From assembly GCA_963734435.1 (NCBI GenBank), contig CAVTHA010000001.1, forward strand, positions 62,001-126,000: 64,000 bases of DNA, written 5' to 3'. Made by a program: the position numbers and the translations under genes. Positions 15,836 to 29,133 of the stretch are shown here, one piece after another. This stretch comes from Bog-756 sp963734435 (lineage in GTDB: Bacteria > Actinomycetota > Acidimicrobiia > Acidimicrobiales > RAAP-2). The notes under the pieces are model-generated. The model ran no database searches. It was not told the origin of the DNA and saw only the letters and a list, made by a program, of their open reading frames with translations. Within the stretch, counting starts at the first letter, position 1; every line of letters begins with the position of its first letter.

Positions 15836-16627
15836 CTACTTGCCCTTCTCATCCTGCTCGTCGGCGATCTCGCCGTCTGTCTGGTCGTCGTCCCCGTCAG
15901 TCTCGGACTCCACGTCGGACGCCCCTACATCGGTGCCGGCCTCGCCTGTCTCGTCCAGCTCCTCGAGCTCTGTCCCGTCCGTCTCGTCGAGCTCTGCTTC
16001 GTCCGTCTCCTCGAGCTCTGCTTCGTCCGTCTCGTCGAGCTCTGCTTCATCGAGCTCTGTCTCGTCCACCTCGGCGCCGTCCGTCCCAGCGTCGTCGGCG
16101 ATGGGCTCGTCGAGGAACTCGCCGTTCTCATCGACCGCGCTCTCCTCCACAGGGCTGACCTGTGGTGCGGACTCGGACTGCTGGCGCCGCCGCGAACCGG
16201 CTACCCGGCGCGACCGCTGGGCCGTGTTGGCTGCCTGCTTCGTGCGGCGGCGGGCAATCCGGTCCTCGGGAAGCCGGCTCACGATGATGGTGATGTGCGA
16301 GGTCCGCTTGCGGATCCGTGTGGCCCGCCCACGGGCCCTGGGACGCCAGCGTTTGAGGGTGGTCCCCTCATCGGCGTAACACGCCGACACGTAGAGCTCC
16401 TCGGCGTCCATCCGGTCGTTGTGAACGGCGTTGGCTACGGCCGAGGCCAACACCTTGCCGACGGTCACCGCGGCATCGCGGTCCCCCAGGGCGAGCATCT
16501 CCGCCGCCCGGTCCACATCCTGGCCCCGGATCTGATCGAGAACCTGGCGGACCTTGTACGCCGACGTCCGACTGTGACGCAGGACCGCCCGGGTCCCCTC
16601 GCGCTCGTTGGTCTTGACCGCCGGCAT
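15836..16627 (-). CDS. rplV: Ribosomal protein uL22 with acidic repeat tail
   Basis: uL22 lines the peptide exit tunnel with its hairpin and exposes its globular part at the exit. The core is residues 1-120: MPAVKTNEREGTRAVLRHSR, SAYKVRQVLDQIRGQDV, and WRPRARGRATRIRKRTSHIT with the tunnel loop. The family averages about 115 residues. Here it extends to 263: a basic stretch (RRRTKQAANTAQRSRRVAGS), then about 110 residues dominated by Glu, Asp and Thr, including imperfect eight-residue units of the type ELDETDEA encoded by 24-bp DNA repeats. Start ATG 16627 follows the rpsS stop by one base. Tail function unknown. Confidence 0.95.
   Translation of the reverse strand: MPAVKTNEREGTRAVLRHSRTSAYKVRQVLDQIRGQDVDRAAEMLALGDRDAAVTVGKVLASAVANAVHNDRMDAEELYVSACYADEGTTLKRWRPRARGRATRIRKRTSHITIIVSRLPEDRIARRRTKQAANTAQRSRRVAGSRRRQQSESAPQVSPVEESAVDENGEFLDEPIADDAGTDGAEVDETELDEAELDETDEAELEETDEAELDETDGTELEELDETGEAGTDVGASDVESETDGDDDQTDGEIADEQDEKGK
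15963..16073 (-). repeat. 24-bp tandem repeats in the uL22 tail
   Basis: Five copies of a 24-bp unit beginning tcgagctctg on the plus strand start at 15963, 15987, 16011, 16035 (15-bp partial) and 16050. They encode the acidic ELDETDEA-type units of uL22. Copy number could vary between strains through replication slippage, and assembly could collapse or expand them. Confidence 0.85.
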
Positions 16628-16628
16628 C

Positions 16629-16907
16629 TCAGCGCCTCCCCGCCCGCTCTTGACCGGCGTGGAACTTGAACGTCCGGGTGGGGGCGAACTCACCCAGCTT
16701 GTGACCGACCATCGACTCGGTCACATACACCGGTATGTGCTTGCGGCCGTCATGCACGGCCACGGTGTGACCGACCATGTCCGGAATGATGGTGGACCGC
16801 CGTGACCACGTCTTGATCACCTTCTTCTCGCCTGACGCGTTGAGCGCATCCACTTTCTTGAGCAGGTGGTCGTCGACGAACGGGCCCTTCTTGAGGCTGC
16901 GCGGCAT
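16629..16907 (-). CDS. rpsS: Ribosomal protein uS19
   Basis: Small-subunit head protein. 92 residues: MPRSLKKGPFVDDHLLKKVD at the start, WSRRSTIIPDMVGHTVAVHD, and LGEFAPTRTFKFHAGQERAG. ATG 16907 was chosen over an upstream in-frame start because it gives the universal N-terminus. Between rplB and rplV as expected. Confidence 0.98.
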   Translation of the reverse strand: MPRSLKKGPFVDDHLLKKVDALNASGEKKVIKTWSRRSTIIPDMVGHTVAVHDGRKHIPVYVTESMVGHKLGEFAPTRTFKFHAGQERAGRR

Positions 16908-16930
16908 GGCTGGAGTTCCCTCTGTCTTCC

Positions 16931-17767
16931 CTACCGCCGGGCACCGCGGGTGCGGCGGCGACGGACGATCATCTTGTCGGAGTCCTTGTTGCGAGCCCGG
17001 GTGCGGCCCTCCGGCTTCCCCCATGGCGAAACTGGGTGACGGCCACCTGAGGACTTCCCTTCACCACCACCGAGGGGGTGGTCGACCGGGTTCATGGCCA
17101 CGCCGCGGGTCTGGGGGCGCTTGCCCTTCCAGCGGTTGCGACCGGCCTTGCCCACCTTGACCAGCTCGGCCTCGGCATTGCCGACGATGCCAAGGGTACC
17201 CCGGCAGTCGATGGGCACCCGCCGCATCTCGGTCGAGGGCAGCCGGAGCGTGGCGAACGCGCCTTCCTTGGCCACCAGCTGCACGCTCATCCCCGCGCCG
17301 CGGGCCAACTTCCCACCCCCGCCCGGCCGGAGTTCCACGCTGTGGACGACCGACCCCACCGGGATGTACCGAAGCGGCAGCGCGTTGCCGGCCCGGATCT
17401 CGGCGCCCTGACCCGACTGAAGCCGATCGCCCACCCTGACCTGGGCCGGAGCGAGGATGTAACGCTTCTCGCCATCGAGGTAGTGGAGGAGGGCGATGCG
17501 GGCGTTGCGTCCCGGGTCGTACTCGATGGCCGCAACCCGGGCTGGCACACCATCCTTGTCCCGCTTGAAGTCGATGACCCGGTAGCGCTGCTTGTGGCCG
17601 CCGCCCCGGTGGCGCGACGTCTTGCGGCCGTGGGTGTTGCGCCCGCCGGTGGAGGGTTTGGGCGCCAGCAGCGACTTCTCCGGGCGGTCACGGGTGATCT
17701 CGGAGAAGTCCGAGACCGTCTGGAAGCGGCGTCCGGGGCTGGTGGGCTTCCGTGAGCGAAGTGGCAT
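16931..17767 (-). CDS. rplB: Ribosomal protein uL2
   Basis: One of the most conserved large-subunit proteins, needed for the peptidyl transferase region and subunit joining. 278 residues: MPLRSRKPTSPGRRFQTVSD, HRGGGHKQRYRVIDFKRDKD, VHSVELRPGGGGKLARGAG, and the catalytic-region motif GVAMNPVDHPLGGGEGKSSG containing the conserved histidine. ATG 17767 gives the normal start. Confidence 0.98.
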   Translation of the reverse strand: MPLRSRKPTSPGRRFQTVSDFSEITRDRPEKSLLAPKPSTGGRNTHGRKTSRHRGGGHKQRYRVIDFKRDKDGVPARVAAIEYDPGRNARIALLHYLDGEKRYILAPAQVRVGDRLQSGQGAEIRAGNALPLRYIPVGSVVHSVELRPGGGGKLARGAGMSVQLVAKEGAFATLRLPSTEMRRVPIDCRGTLGIVGNAEAELVKVGKAGRNRWKGKRPQTRGVAMNPVDHPLGGGEGKSSGGRHPVSPWGKPEGRTRARNKDSDKMIVRRRRTRGARR

Positions 17768-17783
17768 GGTCGGTACCCGTCCT

Positions 17784-18074
17784 TCAGTTCTCGAAGAGGT
17801 CGATCGAGTCGCCGTCGGCGAGGGTGACGATGGCCCGCTTGGTGTCGGGTCGGTGTCCAAGCGAGTTGTTCTTGCGGTTCCGCTTGGTCTTGCCCTTCCG
17901 GTTGAGCGTGTTGACGTTGGCCACCCGGACGCCGAACGCGTTCTCCACGGCCCGACGCACGTCGATCTTGGTGGCCGACGGGTCGACCACGAACACGTAG
18001 ACGTTGGCATCCATGAGTGAGTAGGACTTCTCCGACACCACGGGCCGGATGAGGACGTTGTGGGGATCCCTCAT
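17784..18074 (-). CDS. rplW: Ribosomal protein uL23
   Basis: Exit-port protein and main docking site for trigger factor and SRP. 96 residues: MRDPHNVLIRPVVSEKSYSL, then FVVDPSATKIDVRRAVENAF and VNTLNRKGKTKRNRKN. Length and content normal, unlike its exit-port neighbours uL22 and uL29, which have tails here. Start overlaps the rplD stop by four bases. Confidence 0.98.
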   Translation of the reverse strand: MRDPHNVLIRPVVSEKSYSLMDANVYVFVVDPSATKIDVRRAVENAFGVRVANVNTLNRKGKTKRNRKNNSLGHRPDTKRAIVTLADGDSIDLFEN

Positions 18075-18892
18075 GCCGGTTCCCCCTCGTCTGCGGCCGT
18101 CTCGCCCTCGTCGGGTGGGTCCGCATCGACCTCGTCCCCGCCGGCCGGGCCGGCTGCGCCGGTACCGTCGCCGACCCCCGAGGTCGACCCTCCGGGCAGC
18201 GTGGCGTCGGTGAAGACCACCCAGTCGTTGACCAGGACGTCATAGGCGTTGAGCTCGCCGACCAGGATGGTCTGGACGTCGGGCAGGTTGCCGAACGATC
18301 GGTCGGCGTACCCGTCGTCGTCCCCGAGGACGACGAGCACCTTTCCCGACAGACCCAGGTCATCCAAGGTGGCGATGGCCGCCTTGGTGCTCGGCAGGTC
18401 GAAGGACCAGGCATCCACGAGGGCCACCCGCCCGGCCGATGCCCGGTCGGAAAGGGCGGAGCGGAGGGCCAGCTGGATCATCTTCTTCGGCGTCTTCTGG
18501 GCGTAGGACCGGGGCTTCGGACCGAGGGCCACACCGCCACCCACCCACTGTGGCGAGCGGGTCGAGCCCTGCCGGGCGCGGCCCGTCCCCTTCTGACGGA
18601 AGGGCTTGGCCCCGCCTCCGCGAACCTCCGCCCGAGTCTTGGTCGACTGGGTGCCGGAGCGGGCGGCCGCCAATTGGGCGGTGACCACCTGGTGGAGAAC
18701 GGCCTGGTTCGGCTCGATGCCGAAGATCGACGGTTCGAGCTCGACCGGGCCGAGGTCATCGCCGGCGCTCGACCGACGGGCCACCGAGCGCCGTTCAGGA
18801 GCAGGGCGACGCAGCCGGCGGACCTCAGCGGGGCCGTGGGTGCGGACCGAGCCGTCCGTCGACGCGGCCGTGCCGGCAGCAGTCGGGGTCAT
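18071..18892 (-). CDS. rplD: Ribosomal protein uL4 with N- and C-terminal extensions
   Basis: Tunnel-lining protein; in E. coli it represses the S10 operon through its leader. The core carries KTRAEVRGGGAKPFRQKGTG and RARQGSTRSPQWVGGGVALG. About 45 residues precede the usual start (Thr/Ala and Arg rich), and about 35 residues rich in Gly, Asp and Glu follow the core. The total is 273 against about 205-220 in the family. The GTG or ATG start at 18892 overlaps the rplC stop by four bases, so the N-terminal part is likely real. Confidence 0.94.
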   Translation of the reverse strand: MTPTAAGTAASTDGSVRTHGPAEVRRLRRPAPERRSVARRSSAGDDLGPVELEPSIFGIEPNQAVLHQVVTAQLAAARSGTQSTKTRAEVRGGGAKPFRQKGTGRARQGSTRSPQWVGGGVALGPKPRSYAQKTPKKMIQLALRSALSDRASAGRVALVDAWSFDLPSTKAAIATLDDLGLSGKVLVVLGDDDGYADRSFGNLPDVQTILVGELNAYDVLVNDWVVFTDATLPGGSTSGVGDGTGAAGPAGGDEVDADPPDEGETAADEGEPA

Positions 18893-19551
18893 GACGCTCG
18901 GCTCCCCTTGACCAGCGGCGCCTTGACGGCATCCCGCAGGATGACCGTGCCGCCCCTCGGTCCGGGCACCGCCCCCTTGACCAGGATGAGCTCACGTTCG
19001 GGGTCGGCCTGGACGATCTCGAGATTGAGGGTGGTCACCTGCTGGCCGCCCATCCGCCCGGCCATCCGAGTCCCCTTGAACACCCGGGAGGGCGTGGCGC
19101 AAGCACCGACCGCACCCGGCGACCGGTGCTTCTTGTGGTTCCCGTGGGAGGCGCCCTGACCCTTGAAGTTGTGGCGCTTCATGGCGCCGGCGAAGCCCTT
19201 CCCCTTGGAGACGGCGATGGCGTCGACCAGCTCACCCGGTTCCATGAGATCGGCTCCGAGCTCTTGCCCGACCTGGTAGTCGGCGACGTCGTCGATGCGA
19301 AGCTCGACCAGGCGCCGGCCCGGGTCGACGCCCGCCCGGTCGAAGTGGCCCTGCTCGGGCTTGCTCAACGCCGACAGCCGGCGAAGACCGTAGGTGACCT
19401 GCAACGCGGCGTAGCCCTCGTTCGCCGGCGTCTTGACCTGTACCACACGGACCGGGGCGACGCGGAGGACCGTCACCGGTACGGCCCGGTGTTGATCGTC
19501 CCAGATCTGGGTCATTCCCACTTTCTCGCCCACGATCGCCTTGGTGGCCAC
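18889..19551 (-). CDS. rplC: Ribosomal protein uL3
   Basis: Assembly-initiator protein reaching the peptidyl transferase centre. 220 residues from GTG 19551 (ATKAIVGEKVGMTQIWDD), with GKGFAGAMKRHNFKGQGASH and the hallmark HRSPGAVGACATPSRVFKG and KMAGRMG-like RMAGRMGGQQVT. A longer in-frame start at 19599 would add residues not seen in the family. It follows a 415-bp gap that separates it from rpsJ and holds its own promoter-like signal. Confidence 0.97.
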   Translation of the reverse strand: MATKAIVGEKVGMTQIWDDQHRAVPVTVLRVAPVRVVQVKTPANEGYAALQVTYGLRRLSALSKPEQGHFDRAGVDPGRRLVELRIDDVADYQVGQELGADLMEPGELVDAIAVSKGKGFAGAMKRHNFKGQGASHGNHKKHRSPGAVGACATPSRVFKGTRMAGRMGGQQVTTLNLEIVQADPERELILVKGAVPGPRGGTVILRDAVKAPLVKGSRAS

Positions 19552-19705
19552 TGGAGCTTCTCCGTCTCGGCTCTTCGCTCGATCCGCGCCGGCCGGCACG
19601 GATCGCTACTGCACAAATCGACTCTGCTGGCACGAGCCGGACGCGCCCGAAACCGTGCGCCACTCGCAGGGACCGACGCCCCACCCACATCGGCTTGCAC
19701 GCAGA

Positions 19706-19735
19706 CGCTCCGCCCGGATCAACCCGAGCGGAGCG
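19706..19735 (-). promoter_or_regulatory. 12-bp leader hairpin upstream of rplC
   Basis: A stem of 12 consecutive pairs (one of them G-U in the RNA) closed by a six-base loop: 19706-19717 against 19724-19735. In transcript sense it lies about 90 nt after the predicted start and 155 nt before the rplC start codon. No U-run follows, so it is more like a leader control element than an intrinsic terminator. An S10-type autoregulatory role is an inference; I do not recognise the E. coli S10 leader. Confidence 0.55.
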
Positions 19736-19831
19736 CTCGCCTGGTCTGGCCCGAGGTCCCCGCGGAAGGGGCGGGCGCTCGAGCACGTCCTAGTCACACC
19801 TCACAGGTCACCCGAAATCGGGCGACCGAAG

Positions 19832-19860
19832 AGTGTATACCACCGCCGGGGGGCTGACAA
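19832..19860 (-). promoter_or_regulatory. Housekeeping-type promoter for rplC and the S10 group
   Basis: On the minus strand, TTGTCA (19855-19860) and TACACT (19832-19837) are separated by exactly 17 bases. It lies in the 415-bp region 19552-19966 between rpsJ and rplC, which otherwise holds no gene. The predicted transcript would have a leader of about 270 nt. This suggests rpsJ is transcribed mainly with tuf and rplC onward starts anew. Confidence 0.65.
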
Positions 19861-19966
19861 CGGGGTGACCGGTCGCCGGAAACCCCCTCGGTCCCGCTCC
19901 CACCTGACCGGCCGGGCGCCGGTCGGCAGGACCCGGGCGCGCCGTCAGACGCTCAGATCCAGACGG

Positions 19967-20296
19967 TCAGACCGTCTGGATCTTGATCTCGATGTCCACC
20001 CCGGCCGGCAGATCGAGCCGCTGGAGCGAGTCGACCGTCTTCGGGGTGTGGTCCACGATGTCCACCAGGCGCTTGTGCACCCGCATCTCGAAATGCTCCC
20101 GGCTGTCCTTGTACTTGTGCGGTGACCGGACCACCGTGTAGCGATGCTTCTCGGTGGGCAGTGGCACCGGACCGAGCACTTTGGCCTGGGTCCGGAGCAC
20201 GGTCTGGACGATCTTCTCCGTGGACTGGTCGAGGATCTCGTGATCGTAAGCCTTGAGGCGGATCCTGATCTTCTGGCGGGGGCCCTCTGCGGCCAT
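19967..20296 (-). CDS. rpsJ: Ribosomal protein uS10
   Basis: Small-subunit protein, also NusE in antitermination with NusB and NusG. 109 residues: RQKIRIRLKAYDHEILDQST, VLGPVPLPTEKHRYTVVRSP, and SREHFEMRVHKRLVDIVDHT. It lies 41 bases after tuf, and 415 bases before rplC, so it appears attached to the str group. Confidence 0.98.
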   Translation of the reverse strand: MAAEGPRQKIRIRLKAYDHEILDQSTEKIVQTVLRTQAKVLGPVPLPTEKHRYTVVRSPHKYKDSREHFEMRVHKRLVDIVDHTPKTVDSLQRLDLPAGVDIEIKIQTV

Positions 20297-20337
20297 GGGT
20301 GCAGCTTCCTCTCGTGGGGTGGGTCGGCCGGTCGTGC

Positions 20338-21525
20338 CTAGGCGAGGATCTTCGTGACCCGGCCCGAGGCCACGGTGCGCCCACCCTCCCGGATGGCGAA
20401 CCGGAGCCCTTCGTCCATGGCGATCGGCTTGCCCAGCTCCACCGTCATCTCCGTATTGTCACCGGGCATGACCATCTCCGTACCCTCGGGCAGGGTGATC
20501 GTGCCGGTCACATCGGTGGTCCGGAAGTAGAACTGGGGGCGGTAGTTGGTGAAGAAGGGCTTGTGCCGCCCGCCCTCGTCCTTGTTCAGCACGTAGACGG
20601 TGGCCTCGAACTTGGTGTGCGGGGTGATCGAGCCGGGCTTGCACAGCACCTGACCCCGCTCCACGTCCTCCTTCTTGGTCCCTCGCAGCAGGGCACCGAT
20701 GTTGTCCCCGGCCCGCCCCTCGTCCAGCAGCTTGCGGAACATCTCGATGCCGGTCACGGTGGTCTTCTGCGTGTCGCGGAGGCCGACGATCTCGACCTCC
20801 TCGCCCACCTTGACGACGCCCTGCTCCACCTTGCCGGTCACCACCGTGCCCCGGCCGGTGATCGACATGACGTCCTCCACCGACATCAGGAACGGCTTCT
20901 CGATGTCGCGCTTGGGCTCGGGGATGTACTCGTCCACGGCCGCCATGAGCTCGAGGATCTTCGCCGACCACTCGGGGTCGCCCTCCAGGGCCTTGAGTGC
21001 GCTCACCCGCACGATCGGGGTGTCGTCGCCGGGGAACTCGTACTCGTTGAGCAGCTCACGCACCTCGAGCTCGACCAGGTCGAGGAGCTCCTCGTCGTCG
21101 ACCAGGTCCGCCTTGTTGAGAGCGACCACGATGTAGGGGACACCCACCTGGCGGGCCAGCAGCACGTGCTCACGCGTCTGGGGCATCGGCCCGTCCGCGG
21201 CCGAGACCACCAAGATGGCTCCGTCCACCTGGGCCGCGCCGGTGATCATGTTCTTGATGTAGTCGGCGTGGCCCGGCATGTCGACGTGGGCGTAGTGGCG
21301 GTTGGGCGTCTCGTACTCCACGTGGGCGATCGAGATGGTGATGCCGCGCTGCTTCTCCTCGGGTGCCTTGTCGATCTGGTCGAAGGGAGTGAACTGGGTC
21401 GTCGGGTCGTTGTCGTGCAGGACCTTGGTGATGGCGGCGGTGAGCGTGGTCTTGCCGTGGTCGATGTGCCCCATCGTTCCCACGTTCACGTGTGGCTTGG
21501 TGCGCTGGAACTTCTGCTTGGCCAT
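20338..21525 (-). CDS. tuf: Elongation factor Tu
   Basis: Delivers aminoacyl-tRNA to the ribosome. 395 residues from ATG 21525 (MAKQKFQRTKPHVNVGTMGH). GTPase motifs: GHIDHGKTT (G1), DMPGHADY (G3), NKADLVDD (G4), and SALKALEG (G5). Domain 2 and 3 motifs such as GTVVTGKVEQG and ITPHTKFEATVYVL are normal. An upstream in-frame start (21576) would add a non-conserved leader. A 275-bp gap separates it from fusA; I find no convincing promoter hexamers there. Confidence 0.99.
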   Translation of the reverse strand: MAKQKFQRTKPHVNVGTMGHIDHGKTTLTAAITKVLHDNDPTTQFTPFDQIDKAPEEKQRGITISIAHVEYETPNRHYAHVDMPGHADYIKNMITGAAQVDGAILVVSAADGPMPQTREHVLLARQVGVPYIVVALNKADLVDDEELLDLVELEVRELLNEYEFPGDDTPIVRVSALKALEGDPEWSAKILELMAAVDEYIPEPKRDIEKPFLMSVEDVMSITGRGTVVTGKVEQGVVKVGEEVEIVGLRDTQKTTVTGIEMFRKLLDEGRAGDNIGALLRGTKKEDVERGQVLCKPGSITPHTKFEATVYVLNKDEGGRHKPFFTNYRPQFYFRTTDVTGTITLPEGTEMVMPGDNTEMTVELGKPIAMDEGLRFAIREGGRTVASGRVTKILA

Positions 21526-21800
21526 GGCTGGGGTAATGCTCCCTGATCTCGGACGGTGCCCCCTCGGGCCCGCCACGACGCAGGCGGCTGCCTGTCGTCT
21601 TTCCTCGTGTGTCTGTTGGTCTCTATCTAATGTTGTTGTGAGTCTGGTCCTGCCATGCTGCTGCCATCTGACCCTGGCATCGGCGCTCTTGCTCGGAGCC
21701 GCCCGATATCTCGAGCGGGCCCATCGGGCTCAGAACGCCGTGGACCGCGGGTACTGCGCTGCTGCCGCTTACAAGCTGTCGCCATTCAGCTGCACGCCGC

Positions 21801-23894
<2,094 letters not shown>

Positions 23895-24014
23895 GGTTGC
23901 TCAGTTCTTCGGTGGTGCTCGTTCGTCGTTCTTCGTGCTGGTAGCCGGCGTCCTGGGTGGCCACGCCAAGCCCGCCTGGGCACCGGGGCGGCGGAGGCCG
24001 GGAGGGGCCGCCGC

Positions 24015-24485
24015 CTACCAGCGGTAGTGGGCGAAGGCCTTGTTGGACTCGGCCATCTTGTGGAGGTCCTCACGTCGCTTGGCCGCGGCACCGATCCCGT
24101 TGGCCGCATCGCGGATCTCGTTGGACAACCGCTCGGCCATGGTCTTCTCGCGCCGCTGCTGCGAGTAGCCCACCAGCCACCTGATGGACAGGGTGGTGGC
24201 CCGCCGAGGCCGCACCTCGACCGGCACCTGGTAGGTCGCCCCACCCACTCTACGGCTTCTGACCTCGAGTTCGGGTCGCGTGTTCTCGACTGCCTTCTTG
24301 AGCACCGCCACCGGGTCGTTACCCGACTTCTCGGCCACATCGGAGAGGGCGTCGTACACGATGCGCTCGGCCAGGGTGCGCTTGCCCCGGCTCAGGACCC
24401 GGTTCACCACTTGGGTGACCAGGACCGAGTGGTAGACCGGATCGGGCCGGAGCTCGCGGCGGACGGCGGGGCCTTTGCGGGGCAT
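24015..24485 (-). CDS. rpsG: Ribosomal protein uS7
   Basis: Head-assembly initiator; represses the str operon in E. coli. 156 residues: MPRKGPAVRRELRPDPVYHS, VNRVLSRGKRTLAERIVYDA, and VPVEVRPRRATTLSIRWLVG. Start overlaps the rpsL stop by one base. Confidence 0.98.
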   Translation of the reverse strand: MPRKGPAVRRELRPDPVYHSVLVTQVVNRVLSRGKRTLAERIVYDALSDVAEKSGNDPVAVLKKAVENTRPELEVRSRRVGGATYQVPVEVRPRRATTLSIRWLVGYSQQRREKTMAERLSNEIRDAANGIGAAAKRREDLHKMAESNKAFAHYRW

Positions 24486-24856
24486 CAGGCCTCCTTCTTG
24501 GCGCCGTAGCGACTGCGGGCCTGGTTCCGCTCCCGGACCCCGGAGGCGTCAAGGGTGCCGCGGATCACCTTGTACCGGACGCCGGGCAGGTCCTTCACCC
24601 GGCCGCCGCGCACCAACACGATCGAGTGCTCCTGCAGGTTGTGGCCCTCACCCGGGATGTAGGCGGTGATCTCGAGGCCGCTGGTGAGCCGGACCCGGGC
24701 CACCTTGCGCAGGGCCGAGTTCGGCTTCTTCGGCGTGTGGGTGTAGACGCGCGTGCACACCCCCCGCCGCTGGGGCGCACCCCTGAGGGCCGGGGTCTTG
24801 GACTTCGTCGGCTTGGTCGCCCGGCCCTTGCGGACCAGCTGGGAGATCGTGGGCAC
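24485..24856 (-). CDS. rpsL: Ribosomal protein uS12
   Basis: Decoding-centre protein; classic streptomycin-resistance locus. 123 residues from GTG 24856 with GAGGTAAC upstream. The K43-region TPKKPNSALRKVARV and the K88-region RVKDLPGVRYKVIRG keep the wild-type lysines, so no sign of streptomycin-resistance substitutions. First gene of the str group. Confidence 0.98.
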   Translation of the reverse strand: MPTISQLVRKGRATKPTKSKTPALRGAPQRRGVCTRVYTHTPKKPNSALRKVARVRLTSGLEITAYIPGEGHNLQEHSIVLVRGGRVKDLPGVRYKVIRGTLDASGVRERNQARSRYGAKKEA

Positions 24857-24976
24857 GCGTTACCTCAACGTTCTTAACTGCGGGAATACTTCAGGCCTCG
24901 ACCTGGTGATCGGGCCGACCGCGGGTGCTGGGGCCAGGCACAATCGCCTGGCTGGCGCGCAGCCGCAAGCCACCCA

Positions 24977-25006
24977 ATGCTAGGGCATCCCGTCCCCGAT
25001 GAGCAA
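24977..25006 (-). promoter_or_regulatory. Possible promoter for the str operon
   Basis: TTGCTC (25001-25006) and TAGCAT (24977-24982) on the minus strand with an 18-base spacer, in the 197-bp gap between rpoC and rpsL. The predicted leader is about 110 nt. Moderate match only. Confidence 0.4.
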
Positions 25007-25053
25007 GCATGCCCCGGCCGGGCCGGTCAGGGTGCGAACGGCGTCTCCCGGGG

Positions 25054-29132
<4,079 letters not shown>

Positions 29133-29133
<1 letters not shown>

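Noticed and set aside
15963..16073. CRISPR-like array from the spaced repeats
   Set aside because: Units are 24 bp with no variable spacers and lie in frame inside uL22.
14198..16669. Plus-strand open frame of 823 codons opposite rplV-rpsC-rplP
   Set aside because: Mirror of conserved ribosomal genes; no family motifs, repeats simply mirror the uL22 acidic tail.
24857..25053. GC palindrome (GGCCCGGCCGGGGC region) as rpoC terminator
   Set aside because: Short, self-overlapping GC run without a clear stem-loop or T-run; could not be told from background in such GC-rich DNA.
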